A stretch of 64,000 bases of DNA from Protea cynaroides (Eukaryota; Streptophyta; Magnoliopsida; Proteales; Proteaceae). The position numbers were made by a program, and so were the translations under genes. Each line of letters starts with the position of its first letter. Position 1 is the first letter of the stretch. The stretch spans positions 98,012,377 through 98,076,376 of the forward strand of contig CM053266.1 of assembly GCA_028583415.1 (NCBI GenBank). Direction: 5' to 3'. Of this stretch, positions 1 through 12,163 are shown one piece after another. The notes beneath the pieces are model-generated. The model made no database searches. It was not told where the DNA came from and saw nothing but the letters and a program-made list of their open reading frames with translations.

Positions 1-179
1 GGATGACTGCTTGTCTCGAAATTCTCCTTGAAACAAGCTCAAGAGGTAGAACTCCCATTCATTTCAACTTTACAAGGGTGGTGAAAGGCTTAAGCCAGTG
101 AGAAAGAGAGAATTGTGGTTAGTGACCCTTATTACTTAGTTACTTATGGTTTTATTAATTACTTATGGTTGGTTGATGA
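1..179. other. Host flank left of the Tat insertion
   Basis: This sequence precedes the left LTR of the Tat element. Its last five bases (175-179, GATGA) are repeated right after the right LTR at 24040-24044, so the original locus continues from 179 into 24045. I see no gene in it. Confidence 0.7.
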
Positions 180-673
180 TGTTTCAGTCAAATTCTGTAT
201 TCAAGGTACGTGTCAGTGGCGGGGCCTGCAAAACAAAGACAAGAGACAAAGGGGGGGCAACCTAATGGCCCTGGGTCCTCTCCGATATCAAAGTTAGGAA
301 TCCGTGAACAGTCAATGGGCCCGGGATCCGAGCCCACTTTTTATGTGGTGGGCCAAGGGAGAAATCCTGAGTGCGAAGTGTCAGAGCGAGAATCCCAATG
401 ATGAGTAATTAATGTTTTTCTACCTGAATTATCAGGATTTGATCTATTTATAGTGAATAGTATTTTTTCCTTAAATGTCGTTTTTACCCTTTGTAGCTTT
501 CGATCCCTAAAACGTCCTTGACATAGCTTAGAAATAACGTTTTTTTACCCTTAACTCATGTGATTGGATTTATGAGAATGTCTTCTTATATCCATGCGAG
601 GACGTCTATGTGGTTTGCTGATCGAGTCCTAAGTGTCGTGGTTTTATTGGTGACGTGGCAGATTTCCCCAACA
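180..673 (-). repeat. Tat element 3' LTR
   Basis: 494 bp copy of the LTR at 23552-24039. Read on the minus strand it starts TGTTGGGGAAATC and ends in CA. A TATAAATA box on the minus strand lies at 445-452. Confidence 0.9.
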
Positions 674-862
674 CTTGCCTCGTTGCTCTACTGAATCTGT
701 AAAGTTCGACTGAGCAGAGAAGAAGAGTAGAAATTCATCCCAACACTTGCCTCGTTGTTCTGTTGAATCTGCAAGGTTCGGCTGAGCAGAGAAGAAGAGT
801 AGAAATTCATCACAATCACTTGTCTCGTTGCTTTGTTGAATCTGTAAAGTTCGGCTGGGCAC
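674..862. repeat. Tandem repeat, 72-73 bp unit, about 2.6 copies
   Basis: Units start at about 672, 744 and 817, each with cacttg(c/t)ctcgttg, then gaatctg(c/t)aa(a/g)gttcg, then a gaagaagagtag tract. It lies just inside the 3' LTR, and the first unit overlaps the last LTR bases. The minus-strand reading frame here (644-862) is only the repeat translated. Confidence 0.88.
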
Positions 863-919
863 AGATCCTATTCTTCCAATGTGGGGAAGCCTTTTCCACG
901 CCCTTCACGGGGTGGAAGA

Positions 920-2007
920 CCGAGGCCGATGTGGAAAGTTAGGGCGTGGTTGATGCGTTGGTGGTAAGGTCGATGTGACGGGGCCGACGTGGGAGGCACA
1001 TCCAGTGCACTTTGGGCAATTATGAGAAATTTGATTGATGTGATCACGGGATGTACACATGACCGATGGTTTCTTTGAAGGCCGATGTGATGGGGCCGAT
1101 GTGGGCGGCGCGGCCAGTACACATCGGGCAATCATCAGAAACCTTGACTGATGTGGTCTCGGGATGAACACGAGACTGTTGCTTTCTTTGAAGGCCGATG
1201 TGATGGGCCGATGTGGGCGGCGCAACCTGTACACATCGGGCAATCAAGAAAGATTCGCCCGATGTGTGTCACGGAATGTACACGTGACCCATGGTTTCTT
1301 TGAAGGCCAGCGTGATGGGCCGATGTAGGCGGCGTGGCCAGTACACATCGGGCAATAAAGGGAGATTCGATGGATGTGTGTCACGGGATGTACACGTGAC
1401 TGATGGTTTCTTGAAGGTTGATGTAATGGGCCGATGTGGGCGGTGCGACCAGTAAACATCGGGCAATAAAATGAGATTCCACCAATGTGTGTCACGAGAT
1501 GTACACGTGACCGATGGTTTCTTGAAGGCCGATGTGATGGGCCGATGTGGGCGGCGCGACCTGTACACATGGAACAATCAAGAGAGATTCGACAGATGTG
1601 TGTTACGCGATGTACACGTGACCGATGGTTTCTTTGAAGGCCGACGTGATGGGCTGATGTAAGCGGCCCGGACAGTACACATCGGGCAATAAAATGAGAT
1701 TCCACCAATGTGTGTCACGGGATGTACACATGATCGATGGTTTCTTGAAGGCCGATGTGATGGGCCGATATGGGCGGCACGACCTGTACACATCGGGCAA
1801 TCAAGAGAGATTCGACCAATGTGTGTCACGGGATGTACACATGATCGATGGTTTCTTTGAAGGCCGACGTGATGGGCCAATGTAGGCGGAGCAGCCAGTA
1901 CACATCGGGCAATAAAGGGATATTCGATCGATGTGTGTCACGGGATTTACACGTGACTGATGGTTTCTTGAAGGCCGATGTGATGGGCCGATGTGGGCGG
2001 CACGGCC
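920..2007. repeat. Tandem repeat array, 111-112 bp unit, left part
   Basis: The anchor acacatcgggcaat (variants included) recurs at about 1009, 1121, 1233, 1345, 1456, 1567, 1679, 1790 and 1902, a spacing of 111-112 bp. Each unit also carries tgtgtcacgggatgtacacg and gaaggccgatgtgatgg. The array belongs to the 3' untranslated region of the Tat element and is cut at 2007 by the Tekay insertion. Because 111 is divisible by three, long meaningless reading frames run through it. Confidence 0.93.
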
Positions 2008-4330
2008 TGTCACACCCCAATTCCATACTGTTCAGAATGGTGTGATGAACCGCCAAATAACCAACGGTTCAACCAGGATCTCTAATAGGCTATCCCCGCG
2101 TTATCCAAACTTTACACGCATCCACAATCATAATCAGAGTAATACACAATAGCGAAAAATTTATAAATAATATGAACTGAGAACTAAAATGACACCCATA
2201 AATAATAACAAATTATTCTGTGTTTAACTAAGACATAAATATTTAAATACCAAATACATGTCTTATAAATCCAATAAAGAAACCTACAAAAATATCTAAT
2301 CGAATACACACGAGTTGCACTCGCAAAAGGAGTCGTGTGTATCGTCTTCAGCTCCAACTTTCATAGCTGCTACATTTCCGTATGCCGACGCGTTCAGATA
2401 ATCTTCAACTGTATAACTTGCATCATCAACTAAAATATTCGACGTCGAGGGGTGAGCACACAACACGGCTCAGTGAGTAGCCAAAACAATGCAACATTAC
2501 ATATGCATGCAAAAAGTCAATTCATATCTTTGGTCTTGGTTTATAGTTTGCAATGTGCAATAGAAAGGTTGGGTGGTCAAAGGTTAACGTTTATTGACAC
2601 CGCCTCTATACACAGGGTGTGGAAGCCCGCCCGAAGGTTAACGTTTATCGTCGTCCCCATCCATCCTACCATAACATTATACAACAAAGGTTAACGTTTA
2701 TTGCTATATAATGCTATACCAACACGTAAGCCCCTGTTAGCGAGGGCTTGCAAACTGGGCTCGCTACTAACCAATCCTAATGCCAAACAGTGTATCCAAG
2801 GCCTCACCCCAGCATCCCTCAGAACATCCATAGAGATAGAGCTAAGGCCCCCACGTAGAGTCAGAGACTACAAGGACCGAGACCACCTCCCCTGATACTC
2901 TACGACATAATAGTTCTGCTAAGGTAACGGCGATACGACGATGTCAATGCACAAGACTTGAGTTAGAGATAGAGCTAAAGTGCTGAGACCCGCCAAAGGT
3001 TAACGTTTATTGACGTTCTCATCACACCTCCCCTGATACTCGCTCGCATCAAGCACATCAACCACACACATACAATCACATGCCTATTCCTATCATCATC
3101 ATCATCATCATGTTATAAACAATAAAGTAAATATGCATGAACAAGTAATAGAAATATTGGATGGCATGCTGTATGCACATTACAACATATTCGCATAGAA
3201 TCACACATGGCATAGGACTCAAGAAATAGAAAACAATTTATTATTAACCAATTTAGTTTGGGATTAAGGTTCCTCACCTTAGCTTGCTAATAGATACTTT
3301 TCCAAGCTTTAAAATCACCTTTATAATGTTATTATATTGCTAGCAAACCTAACAAAGTCGATAGAATTTAATTATAATTAATTCAGAATTTATAAACCAT
3401 TCTGTCAACTGAGGGTCGATGCTAGGGTCGATGCTAGGGTCGATGGGTCTATCGACCCTCCCTCCATTCTGAACTTCCCGAATGCTGAGGGTCGATGGTC
3501 AGAAACACCTAGGGTCGGATGGTCTATCGACCCTCGGTGCGACCCTTGGTGCACTCTGGTCCAATTTCCACTTTTAATCCATTCTTCGTGTTTGGGGTCC
3601 TATGGCTTGCTTCCTACATTCCTTCAACAGTCGTTCCATGGTCTAAAACCATGTATAATCCATCTAGATAGCTTTCGTGCATCCTCCTATGGTTTTCCAT
3701 GAAAGCCTAACCATGGATGGATGGTTTGGGTTTCTCCGAAATCCTACACTCAACCATATCTAACCTAAGGTCTGTAGAAACTCATGGAATTAGTATCCAT
3801 ACCTGAGAAGATTATTTTTCTCTGTAAATTCTTCTCCTTTTTGCTAAGCCTTCTTCCTTGCCTCCTTTCTTCCTCTTTTCCTTCTTCTCTCTTTCTCTCA
3901 ATTTAATTAGGGTTGTGAAAGGGGTTGTGAAAGGAGTGAATGTGACTTAGAAACATCCTTTAAATATACTAGGAATGTCCTATAATAATTCCATTGAGAT
4001 TTGGAAAGAATCCCAACCAAAAATTAGGAAATTTCCTAATTTCAGTTTCGTCAGAAACCGAGGGTCGATGGGAGGGTCGATGATCCCGTCGACCCTAGGG
4101 TCTTAAGCTGTCTGACCCTCCCTTAAAAACTGAGGGTCTGACTTTCTGTTTTGGAAGGTCCGACCCTGCTTAGCTGGGTATGCGACCCTTCCCTAAAATT
4201 AAGTGTTTTTGGGTCGATTTTATACCTGGGATCTCGATCTCCTTCATGCCCTTGGTCCATTTGACTCGACCATGATGGGTAAACCTGGTTCAAGGTGGTA
4301 AGACCGGGTTAGTTTGACACGGGTCTTACA
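2008..4330 (-). repeat. Tekay element 3' LTR
   Basis: 2323 bp. On the minus strand it runs from TGTAAGACCC to GGGTGTGACA. It contains clusters of gggtcgat and several copies of ttaacgttta. It is 25 bp longer than its partner, mostly through two extra 12 bp units near 3925 and 4075. Confidence 0.95.
2580..3013. repeat. Repeated ttaacgtttat(t/c)g motif in the LTR
   Basis: The motif aggttaacgtttat(t/c)g occurs four times in the left LTR (near 2582, 2636, 2688 and 2997) and again in the right LTR (near 9872, 9927, 9979 and 10287). GTTAAC is palindromic. A role as a promoter or enhancer element is possible but not shown. Confidence 0.6.
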
Positions 4331-5690
4331 ACTCCCCCCAACTTATAAAAATTTCGTCCTCAAAATTGTACGTACCTTCTAAATCAAACAAGTCAGGGTA
4401 TTGCTTTCTCATAGCACTTTCTTCTTCCCATGTAATCTCTTCCATGTCTCTACTTTTCCACGTGACCTTAACATAGTAGATATCTCTGTTGCGTAGACGT
4501 TGAACCTTTCGACTAGTGATTTCCGTTGGTATTACTTCAAATGTCAAATCATCAGTCAGTTCCGGCAAATCTACTGTCATCACATGTGTTGGGTCTTTGA
4601 CATACTTCTTCAATAAGGATATGTGAAATACGTCATGCACACTTGACATAGATGGTGGTAGTGCTAACTGATAAGCTACTTTCCCACGCTTAGCCAGAAT
4701 CTCATATGGTCCGACATATCTTGGACTTAGTTTTCCTTTCTGTCCGAACCTCTTCAATCCTCGCATAGGCGATACTTTCAGAAATACTTTATCACCTACG
4801 GCGAACTCTAGATCTCTTCGTCGAGTATCTGCGTATTGCTTTTGACGGTTCTGAGCTACTCTTACTCTTTCCTTGATGATGTCGACCACTCGACAAGTCT
4901 CTTCAACAAATTTTGGTCCAACAATACTACGTTCTCCAACTTCATTCCAAAACAAGGGAGTTCGGCACTTCCTACCATACAGTGCTTCATAAGGTGACAT
5001 CTGTATAGTAGCCTGATAGCTGTTATTGTAAGCGAACTCGATCAATGGTAACTTTTCGTCCCATGATCCCTTGAAATCAATCACACATGCTCGTAGCATA
5101 TCTTCTAAAATCTGAATTGTACGCTCCGACCGTCCGTCTGCGTGGGTGGAATGCAGGTGCTGAACTTCAATGTTGTGCCCATGGCCTTTTGCAGTCCTTC
5201 CCAAAATTTAGAAGTAAATCGTGGATCTCTATCGGACACAATGCTTTCTGGAACACCATGTAACCGAAAAATATTATCCACATACAACTTTGCTAACCTT
5301 TCGAGTGTATATTGGGGTCGTATCGGTATGAAGCGAGCTGTTTTGGTCAGACGGTCTACAATCACCCAAACTGCGTCAACTACTCGAGGAGTCAGTGGTA
5401 GTCCTGTGACGAAGTCCATAGTGATGCAGTCCCATTTCCATGCTGGTTCCGGTAATGGTTGTAACAGTCCTGCGGGTCTCTGTCGTTCCGCCTTTACCTT
5501 CTGACAATTTAGACATTGAGACACGAACTTGGCTACATCTGCCTTCATTCCCCTCCACCAATACAATTTCTTTAGATCATGATACATTTTTGTACTTCCA
5601 GGATGTACCGAGTAGATGGTGGTATGGGCTTCTTTCATGAGTCGGTGTCTAATGTCCACACTTTCCGGTTTCGGGTACACATATTCTTCC
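4326..5690 (-). pseudogene. Tekay integrase with chromodomain, frameshifted
   Basis: The integrase would join element cDNA to host DNA. The upstream part (5680-5105) has an HHCC zinc-binding region (HPGSTKMY to CLNCQK) and the first two catalytic aspartates (CITMDF, IVSDRDP). The third catalytic residue, in DGRSERTIQ, lies in another frame, because small indels around 5130-5155 shift the reading frame. The downstream part (5204-4326) has the C-terminal integrase region (VGPYEIL, HDVFHISLLKKY) and ends with a chromodomain-like segment (VKVTWKSRD, ITWEEE), which in this family targets chromatin. Another frameshift near 5660-5690 separates it from RNase H. Confidence 0.9.
4331..4342 (-). promoter_or_regulatory. 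Tekay polypurine tract
   Basis: The minus strand reads TTGGGGGGAGT directly before the 3' LTR, the usual plus-strand DNA primer position. The pol frame runs through it and its TAA stop (4326-4328) lies inside the first bases of the LTR, as is common in Tekay elements. Confidence 0.88.
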
Positions 5691-7583
5691 TTTGTATTTC
5701 AGTACCTTCTCGTCATCCAAGGTGAACTCAGGGTTAGTCCTACCTTTCTCAATATCTTCTTGTACCGTTCTCAGATAAGGATCTGCTTTGATAGCTGTCT
5801 TCACTACATCCACTAAATCCGGTATTATCTTCAATGCCGCGAACATATTTGAAAACCAATGAATGAATCCTTGGTTGGTTGGTCCATCCGGTGTATCGAT
5901 CACATACTGCTCATTACCGTGATTGAATACCATCCCGGTAGTATACATTGCTGCAGTTGTGCTAGTTTCTCCTTGAGATTTTATCATTGCTTTTCTGCTC
6001 AATGCATCTGCTACTATGTTCGCTTTTCCCGGATGATACTGGATATCACAATCATAGTCTTTCAGTAGTTCCAGCCATCTTCTTTGTCTCATATCTAACT
6101 CCTTCTGATTAAATAGATACGTATGGCTTTTATGGTCCGACTTAATCTGAAATTTCTCTCCGTATAGGTAGTGTCTCCATATCTTGACAGCATGTACTAC
6201 TGTCGCTAACTCCAAATCATGAGTGGGGTAATTTTTCTCATGTACCTTCAACTGTCTCGATGCATACGCAACCACTTGCTCTCCTTGCATAAGCACACAT
6301 CCTAATCCCAATCCCGATGCATCAGTGTATAAGGTAAATGTCTGTCCTGGAACGAGAATGGTCAAAATTGGAGCGGATATCAATCTGGTCTTCAGTGTTT
6401 GAAAACTCTTTTCACACTTATCCGTCCATACAAATTTTTCTCCTTTCTTGGTCAAACTGGTGAGAGGTACGGCAATCCGAGAATAGTCTTCCACGAATCT
6501 CCGATAATAACCAGCTAGACCCAGAAAACTTCTAATTTCTGAAACACTCTTTGGTACTTCCCACTTCATAATAGCCTCGATCTTACTGGGGTCCACTTTG
6601 ATTCCTTCCGCGGATACTACATGGCCTAGAAAGGTAACTTCATTTAGCCAAAACTCACACTTCGAAAATTTGGCGTATAACTTCTCTTTCCTTAAACGTT
6701 GTAGGGCTGCGTTTAGGTTCTTGACATGGGTTTCCTTGTCCTTGGAGTATACCAATATGTCATCAATAAATACTATGACCGACGTATCCAACATATCGTG
6801 GAAAACCCGGTTCATAAGTTCCATGAATGTTGCCGGTGCATTAGTTAATCCGAAGGACATCACTGAGAACTCATAATGTCCGTATCTTGTCCTGAAAGCT
6901 GTCTTCGGAATGTCACCTTCTTTAATCTTCAGTTGATGATAGCCTGATCGAAGATCGATCTTTGAAAATACCTTCGCTCCTTGTAACTGATCGAATAAGT
7001 CATCGATCCTGGGTAGTGGATATCGATTCTTGATTGTCAGCTTATTCAACTCTCTATAGTCGATGCATAATCGAACGCTACCATCCTTCTTCTTTACGAA
7101 CAACACCGGTGCTCCCCATGGAGATATACTGGGTCTAATATAACCCTTTTCTAGCAGTTCTTGTAATTGCACTTTTAATTCCTTCAGTTCGATAGGAGCC
7201 ATTCTATAAGGTGCTTTTGATACCGGTGCGGCTCCAGGTATCAGGTCTATTACAAACTCCGTGACACGGTCGGGCGATAATCCGGGTAGTTTCTCTGGAA
7301 ATACATCTGGGTAATCCCGCACGACGTCAATATCTTCCATTCGTGGCGCGTCCTTGGTTAGGTCGACCACTGATACTAGATATCCGACGGCTCCCTTTTC
7401 AAGGCACTTCTTAGCCTTTAATGCTAAGAGTATGAGCTTGTGTCTTCTGGGAAGTTCGGTTCCCGAGAAACTGAATTCTGCTCCTTCTTTGTCTTTGAAC
7501 GTTAGCTTCTTCTCGACGCATAACAGATTTGCAGAATGCCGAGCTAACCAGTCCATTCCCAAGATGACGTCAAAGTCTGCCAT
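5649..7583 (-). pseudogene. Tekay protease tail, reverse transcriptase and RNase H
   Basis: One 644-codon frame. It starts inside the end of the protease (DVILGMDWLARH), so the catalytic D-S/T-G part is absent. RT follows with LCIDYRELNK, SKIDLRSGYHQ, FGLTNAPATF and the intact active site VIVFIDDILVYS. RNase H (TDASGLGLG, ELATVVHAVK, IKSDHKS, VADALSRK) is complete. The frame ends shortly before the integrase zinc region because of a frameshift. The RT and RNase H could have been functional recently; the polyprotein could not be made as it stands. Confidence 0.9.
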
Positions 7584-7589
7584 GTCAAG

Positions 7590-9280
7590 TTGTATTTAGG
7601 TTGCGTCCAAATTTCATCCATCCATACGATTTGGACTTCGTTCATAACACTCATCTAATTGAACATCTAGTCCAAAAAGGGCTTGAACTAGAAAATCTGG
7701 TGTAACGGTTTTAAGAGCTTGTCTAGTTTCTTCATCTCTTAAGACTATCGTCAAGATCTCATATCCCAAATCTATTTATAAGCATTAGGGTATACGCTTA
7801 TAATTTCATTAATTCAGCCAAACTATTTTGGTCTTTACTTAATCATATTCCTCAACATTGGGCATAACTCAATTATCATTGTATTAAATCGAGTATTACT
7901 TATGCCATGACTTTATCCTTGTATCCACTCTTAAATTTGCCTTTAGGAATCTTCTACCTTGTCAAAATTCATATCGATATAACCACCATTAACTCTACTT
8001 GAGTGCTATCTATTTCTTTACTGGCTACTCTTAATAGTTCCCACATTTTCTCATGCACTCTTTTACAGACATGATTCATATCCATCCATTTAGCAATCTC
8101 AAAACAAATTCTCCATCACTTCATCTGAGTTCCATTGGCTATAGCATTTAATCTGAATCCAATCATCTTTCTTTCAATAATTTCATTATCACTAAACATC
8201 TTTATCAACAATGACCAGGGAGTGTATAAATTAGAATGTTTGTCCCAAACAATTCATTTCCTTCTTTCAATTTAGCATAATGGCAACACTTGCTTTATCT
8301 AGCGAATCTAGGTTTCAAGGATCAGGAGTAAATCTGTGGTAATCCAACCGGCATCAAAAGATCATTAAGTTGTACGGTGGTCCAAATACATGCAATAGAG
8401 GTTTTACAATTCTTAACCTCATGGTTACAGGTTCTATTGAGTATATATAATGCCATTGGTCAAGGCACTATAGGAATAAATCTGGAGAAGATTTCATACA
8501 TCAGTATATCAGGTATAAATCTGGAGAAAATTTTTATACATCAATAAATCAGGTATAAATCAGTAGATGTACGCTCAACATGATTAAGCATTTAACTGTT
8601 CATTCAGTTCGTATCTCTGTTCATGTGGTTGATCATGAGAGTGGTTCAGATTGGCATAATCAGGACTAATACTAAAGAAACAATATCTGTAACTCCAGTT
8701 GACAGGTTGAATCAAGAAGGTATCCTGTCAAGACATGCGAATTTTAAATCTGGTATGTGCATCCTCTATAATCATAAGAGTAAATCAATAATGCACCGCA
8801 TCCTATATAAACCTACCTACTTATATGGCCATTATCCTCTTATCTCTGTGTGGATTTAGCTCGAGATCTTTTCCTTTATCTCTACTGGGGTTTTGGCATT
8901 ACTAGCCATTTTTCTTCTTCCTCTGTCTTACATCGAGTTTCACATCTTGTGAGTACCAACTCGGTATTCCAATTTTCTGCTGTACAGATGCTTCCTTCTT
9001 GCCATTGTACTATATCCTTGTATACTTGGATAACTACCCAACTTATAGATAATACCCTATATTATTTGTTTATTAGGATAATTTTTTTTTTTTTGGTCTT
9101 CTCTTTCTGTGTGAGTATATATATATGGTTCCACCTTTTATATGTACATTATCGTCTTGTTTAATTTCTGTCTCAACCAACACAGGTGCTTATGTTTTGT
9201 TTGTATTAAAGCTATTAATTTGTCCTAACTCAGTTCACAATGGTCTGAAATGTGTGTCAGTTCGGCGGGCAAGGCCTGAG
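7590..9280 (-). other. Tekay internal region without gag
   Basis: This 1.7 kb lies where gag and the start of protease belong, yet I find no capsid motif or CCHC knuckle on the minus strand. It is AT-rich. An open stretch of about 50 codons ends at a TGA near 7612 (with LTIVLRDEE and DFLVQALFGL) and I do not recognise it. At 8460-8570 aggtataaatc(t/a) is repeated three times. It may be replacement sequence acquired with the loss of gag. Confidence 0.55.
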
Positions 9281-9295
9281 ATGCTCTGATACCAA
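9281..9295 (-). promoter_or_regulatory. Tekay primer binding site (tRNA-iMet)
   Basis: The minus strand reads TTGGTATCAGAGCAT two bases after the 5' LTR, matching the 3' end of plant initiator methionine tRNA, the standard primer for this family. It fixes the element's orientation. Confidence 0.92.
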
Positions 9296-9297
9296 AT

Positions 9298-11595
9298 TGT
9301 CACACCCCAATTCCATACTGTTCAGAATGGTGTGATGAACCGCCAAATAACCAACGGTTCAACCAGGATCTCTAATAGGCTATCCCCGCGTTATCCAAAC
9401 TTTACACGCATCCACAATCATAATCAGAGTAATACACAATAGCGAAAAATTTATAAATAATATGAACTGAGAACTAAAATGACACCCATAAATAATAACA
9501 AATTATTCTGTGTTTAACTAAGACATAAATATTTAAATACCAAATACATGTCTTATAAATCCAATAAAGAAACCTACAAAAATATCTAATCGAATACACA
9601 CGAGTTGCACTCGCAAAAGGAGTCGTGTGTATCGTCTTCAACTCCAACTTCCATAGCTGCTACATTTCCGTATGCCGACGCGTTCAGATAATCTTCAACT
9701 GTATAACTTGCATCATCAACTAAAATATTCGACGTCGAGGGGTGAGCACACAACACGGCTGAGTGAGTAGCCAAAACAATGCAACATTACATATGCATGC
9801 AAAAAGTCAATTCATATCTTTGGTCTTGGTTTATAGTTTGCAATGTGCAATAGAAAGGTTGGGTGGTCAAAGGTTAACGTTTATTGACACCGCCTCTATA
9901 CACAGGGTGTGGAAGCCCGCCCGAAGGTTAACGTTTATCGTCGTCCCCATCCACCCTACCATAACATTATACAACAAAGGTTAACGTTTATTGCTATATA
10001 ATGCTATACCAACACGTAAGCCCCTGTTAGCGAGGGCTTGCAAAATGGGCTCGCTACTAACCAATCCTAATGCCAAACAGTGTATCCAAGGCCTCACCCC
10101 AAAGATCCCTCGGAACATCCATAGAGATAGAGCTAAGGCCCCCGGTAGAGTCGAGACTACAAGGACCGAGACCACCTCCCCAGATACTCTACGACATAAT
10201 AGTTCTGCTAAGGTAATGGCGATACGACGATGTCAATGCACAAGACTTGAGTTAGAGATAGAGCTAAAGTGCTGAGACCCGTCAAAGGTTAACGTTTATT
10301 GACGTTCTCATCACACCTCCCCTGATACTCGCTCGCATCAAGCACATCAACCACACACATACAATCACATGCCTATTCCTATCATCATCATCATCATCAT
10401 GTTATAAACAATAAAGTAAATATGCATGAACAAGTAATAGAAATATTGGATGGCATGCTGTATGCACATTACAACATATTCGTATAGAATCACACATGGC
10501 ATAGGACTCAAGAAATAGAAAACAGTTTATTATTAACCAATTTAGTTTGGGGTTAAGGTTCCTCACCTTAGCTTGCTAATAGATACTTTTTCAAGCTTTA
10601 AAATCACATTTATAATGTTATTATATTGCTAGCAAACCTAACAAAGTCGATAGAATTTAATTAGAATTAATTCAGAATTTATAAACCATTCTGTCAACTG
10701 AGGGTCGATGCTAGGGTCGATGCTAGGGTCGATGGGTCTATCGACCCTTCCTCCATTCTGAACTTCCCGAATGCTGAGGGTCGATGGTCAGAAACACCTA
10801 GGGTCGGATGGTCTATCGACCCTCGGTGCGACCCTTGGTGCACTCTGGTCCAATTTCTACTTTTAATCCATTCTTCGTGTTTGGGGTCCTATGGCTTGCT
10901 TCCTACATTCCTTCAACAGTCGTTCCATAGTCTAGAATCATGTATAATCCATCTAGATAGCTTTCGTGCATCCTCCTATGGTTTTCCATGAAAGCCTAAC
11001 CATGGATGGATGGTTTGGGTTTCTCCGAAATCCTACACTCAACCATATCTAACCTAAGGTCTGTAGAAACTCATGGAATTAGTATCCATACCTGAGAAGA
11101 TTATTTTTCTCTGCAAATTCTTCTCCTTTTTGCTAAGCCTTCTTCCTTGCCTCCTTTCTTCCTCTTTTCCTTCTTCTCTCTTTCTCTCAATTCAATTAGG
11201 GTTGTGAAAGGAGTGAATGTGGCTTAGAAATGTCCTTTAAATAGACTAGGAATGTCCTATAATAATCCCATTGAGATTTGGAAAGAATCCCAACCAAAAA
11301 TTAGGAAATTTCCTAATTTCAGTTTCGTCAGAAACCGAGGGTCGATGATCCCGTCGACCCTAGGGTCTTAAGCTGTCCGACCCTCCCTTAAAAACTGAGG
11401 GTCTGACTTTCTGTTTTGGAAGGTCCGACCCTGCTTAGCTGGGTGTGCGACCCTTCCCTAAAATTAAGTGTTTTTGGGTCAATTTTATACCTGGGATCTC
11501 GATCTCCTTCATGTCCTTGGTCCATTTGACTCGACCATGATGGGTAAACCTGGTTCAAGGTGGTAAGACCGGGTTAGTTTGACACGGGTCTTACA
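9298..11595 (-). repeat. Tekay element 5' LTR
   Basis: 2298 bp, near-identical to 2008-4330. It holds the same gggtcgat clusters and the same ttaacgttta motifs. It ends at the CGGCC duplication, and the 111 bp array resumes there. Confidence 0.95.
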
Positions 11596-11810
11596 CGGCC
11601 AGTGCACATCAAGCAATGAAATGAGATTCCATCGATGTGTGTCACGAGATGTACACGTGACCGATGGTTTCTTTAAAGGCCGATGTGATGGGCCGATGTG
11701 GGCGCATGGCCAGTACACATTGGGCAATAAAATGAGATTCAACCGATGTGTGTCACGGGATGTACACGTGACCGATGGTTTCTTGAAGGCCGATGTGATG
11801 GATCCAGGTT
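11596..11810. repeat. 111 bp tandem array, right part
   Basis: Continuation of the array split by the Tekay element. Units with gtgcacatcaagcaat (near 11604) and gtacacattgggcaat (near 11715) keep the 111 bp spacing. The array stops where non-repetitive sequence begins (ggatccaggtttcgg). Confidence 0.9.
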
Positions 11811-11967
11811 TCGGTCTTGGGTCGGAGTCATGGATACCACAAAGTGGGACCCGACGAATGGACTCGATACTTGCTGTCAATAATAAATGCTGGTTCGTTG
11901 ATGGTCCTGTCGGCAAGTGCCATGTGTAATTAACCTCCTCAAGCAAGGTGCCTTTTGCTGGACTGTT

Positions 11968-11977
11968 TATTTAAATA
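11968..11977 (+). promoter_or_regulatory. Candidate TATA box of the antisense gene
   Basis: TATTTAAATA lies about 190 bases before the ATG of the antisense gene, in unique sequence just after the tandem array. The position fits a promoter of its own, independent of the LTR. Nothing else supports it. Confidence 0.4.
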
Positions 11978-12163
11978 AGTAGGGGGTAGCCCCTTCACAC
12001 TGGATATCAATTCCTCAGGCTGCAGACTGAAGGTTCGGCATTGGTTTTGCTTGAAGGGCGTTTCTTGACATCAGCCCAAGCTGTTCGGATCACCTCCTTT
12101 TTCAGTAAGTGTTGCTTCCTTGAACTGGTTTGTCGGTCCATTGTGTCTATATTTTCTTAACCA

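Larger units (their letters stand above)
2008..11595 (-). mobile_element. Tekay/Del chromovirus LTR retrotransposon lacking gag
   Basis: Two LTRs of about 2.3 kb (2008-4330, 9298-11595) with TG/CA ends are flanked by a perfect 5 bp duplication CGGCC (2003-2007 and 11596-11600). A PBS matching initiator tRNA-Met and a polypurine tract are in place. The minus strand encodes the protease tail, RT, RNase H, integrase and a chromodomain, but gag and the protease catalytic part are missing. The two LTRs are nearly identical apart from two 12 bp repeat-number differences and scattered substitutions, so insertion was recent. Frameshifts in pol mean it depends on other copies. It sits inside the 111 bp array of the Tat element. 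Confidence 0.95.

Noticed and set aside
920..2007. CRISPR array
   Set aside because: The repeats are 111 bp and contiguous, with no unique spacers, and the sequence is plant nuclear DNA.
868..2056. Overlapping minus-strand frames of 60-154 codons
   Set aside because: They are translations of the 111-112 bp tandem repeat. The unit is close to a multiple of three, so frames stay open by repetition, and the peptides are periodic with no known domain.
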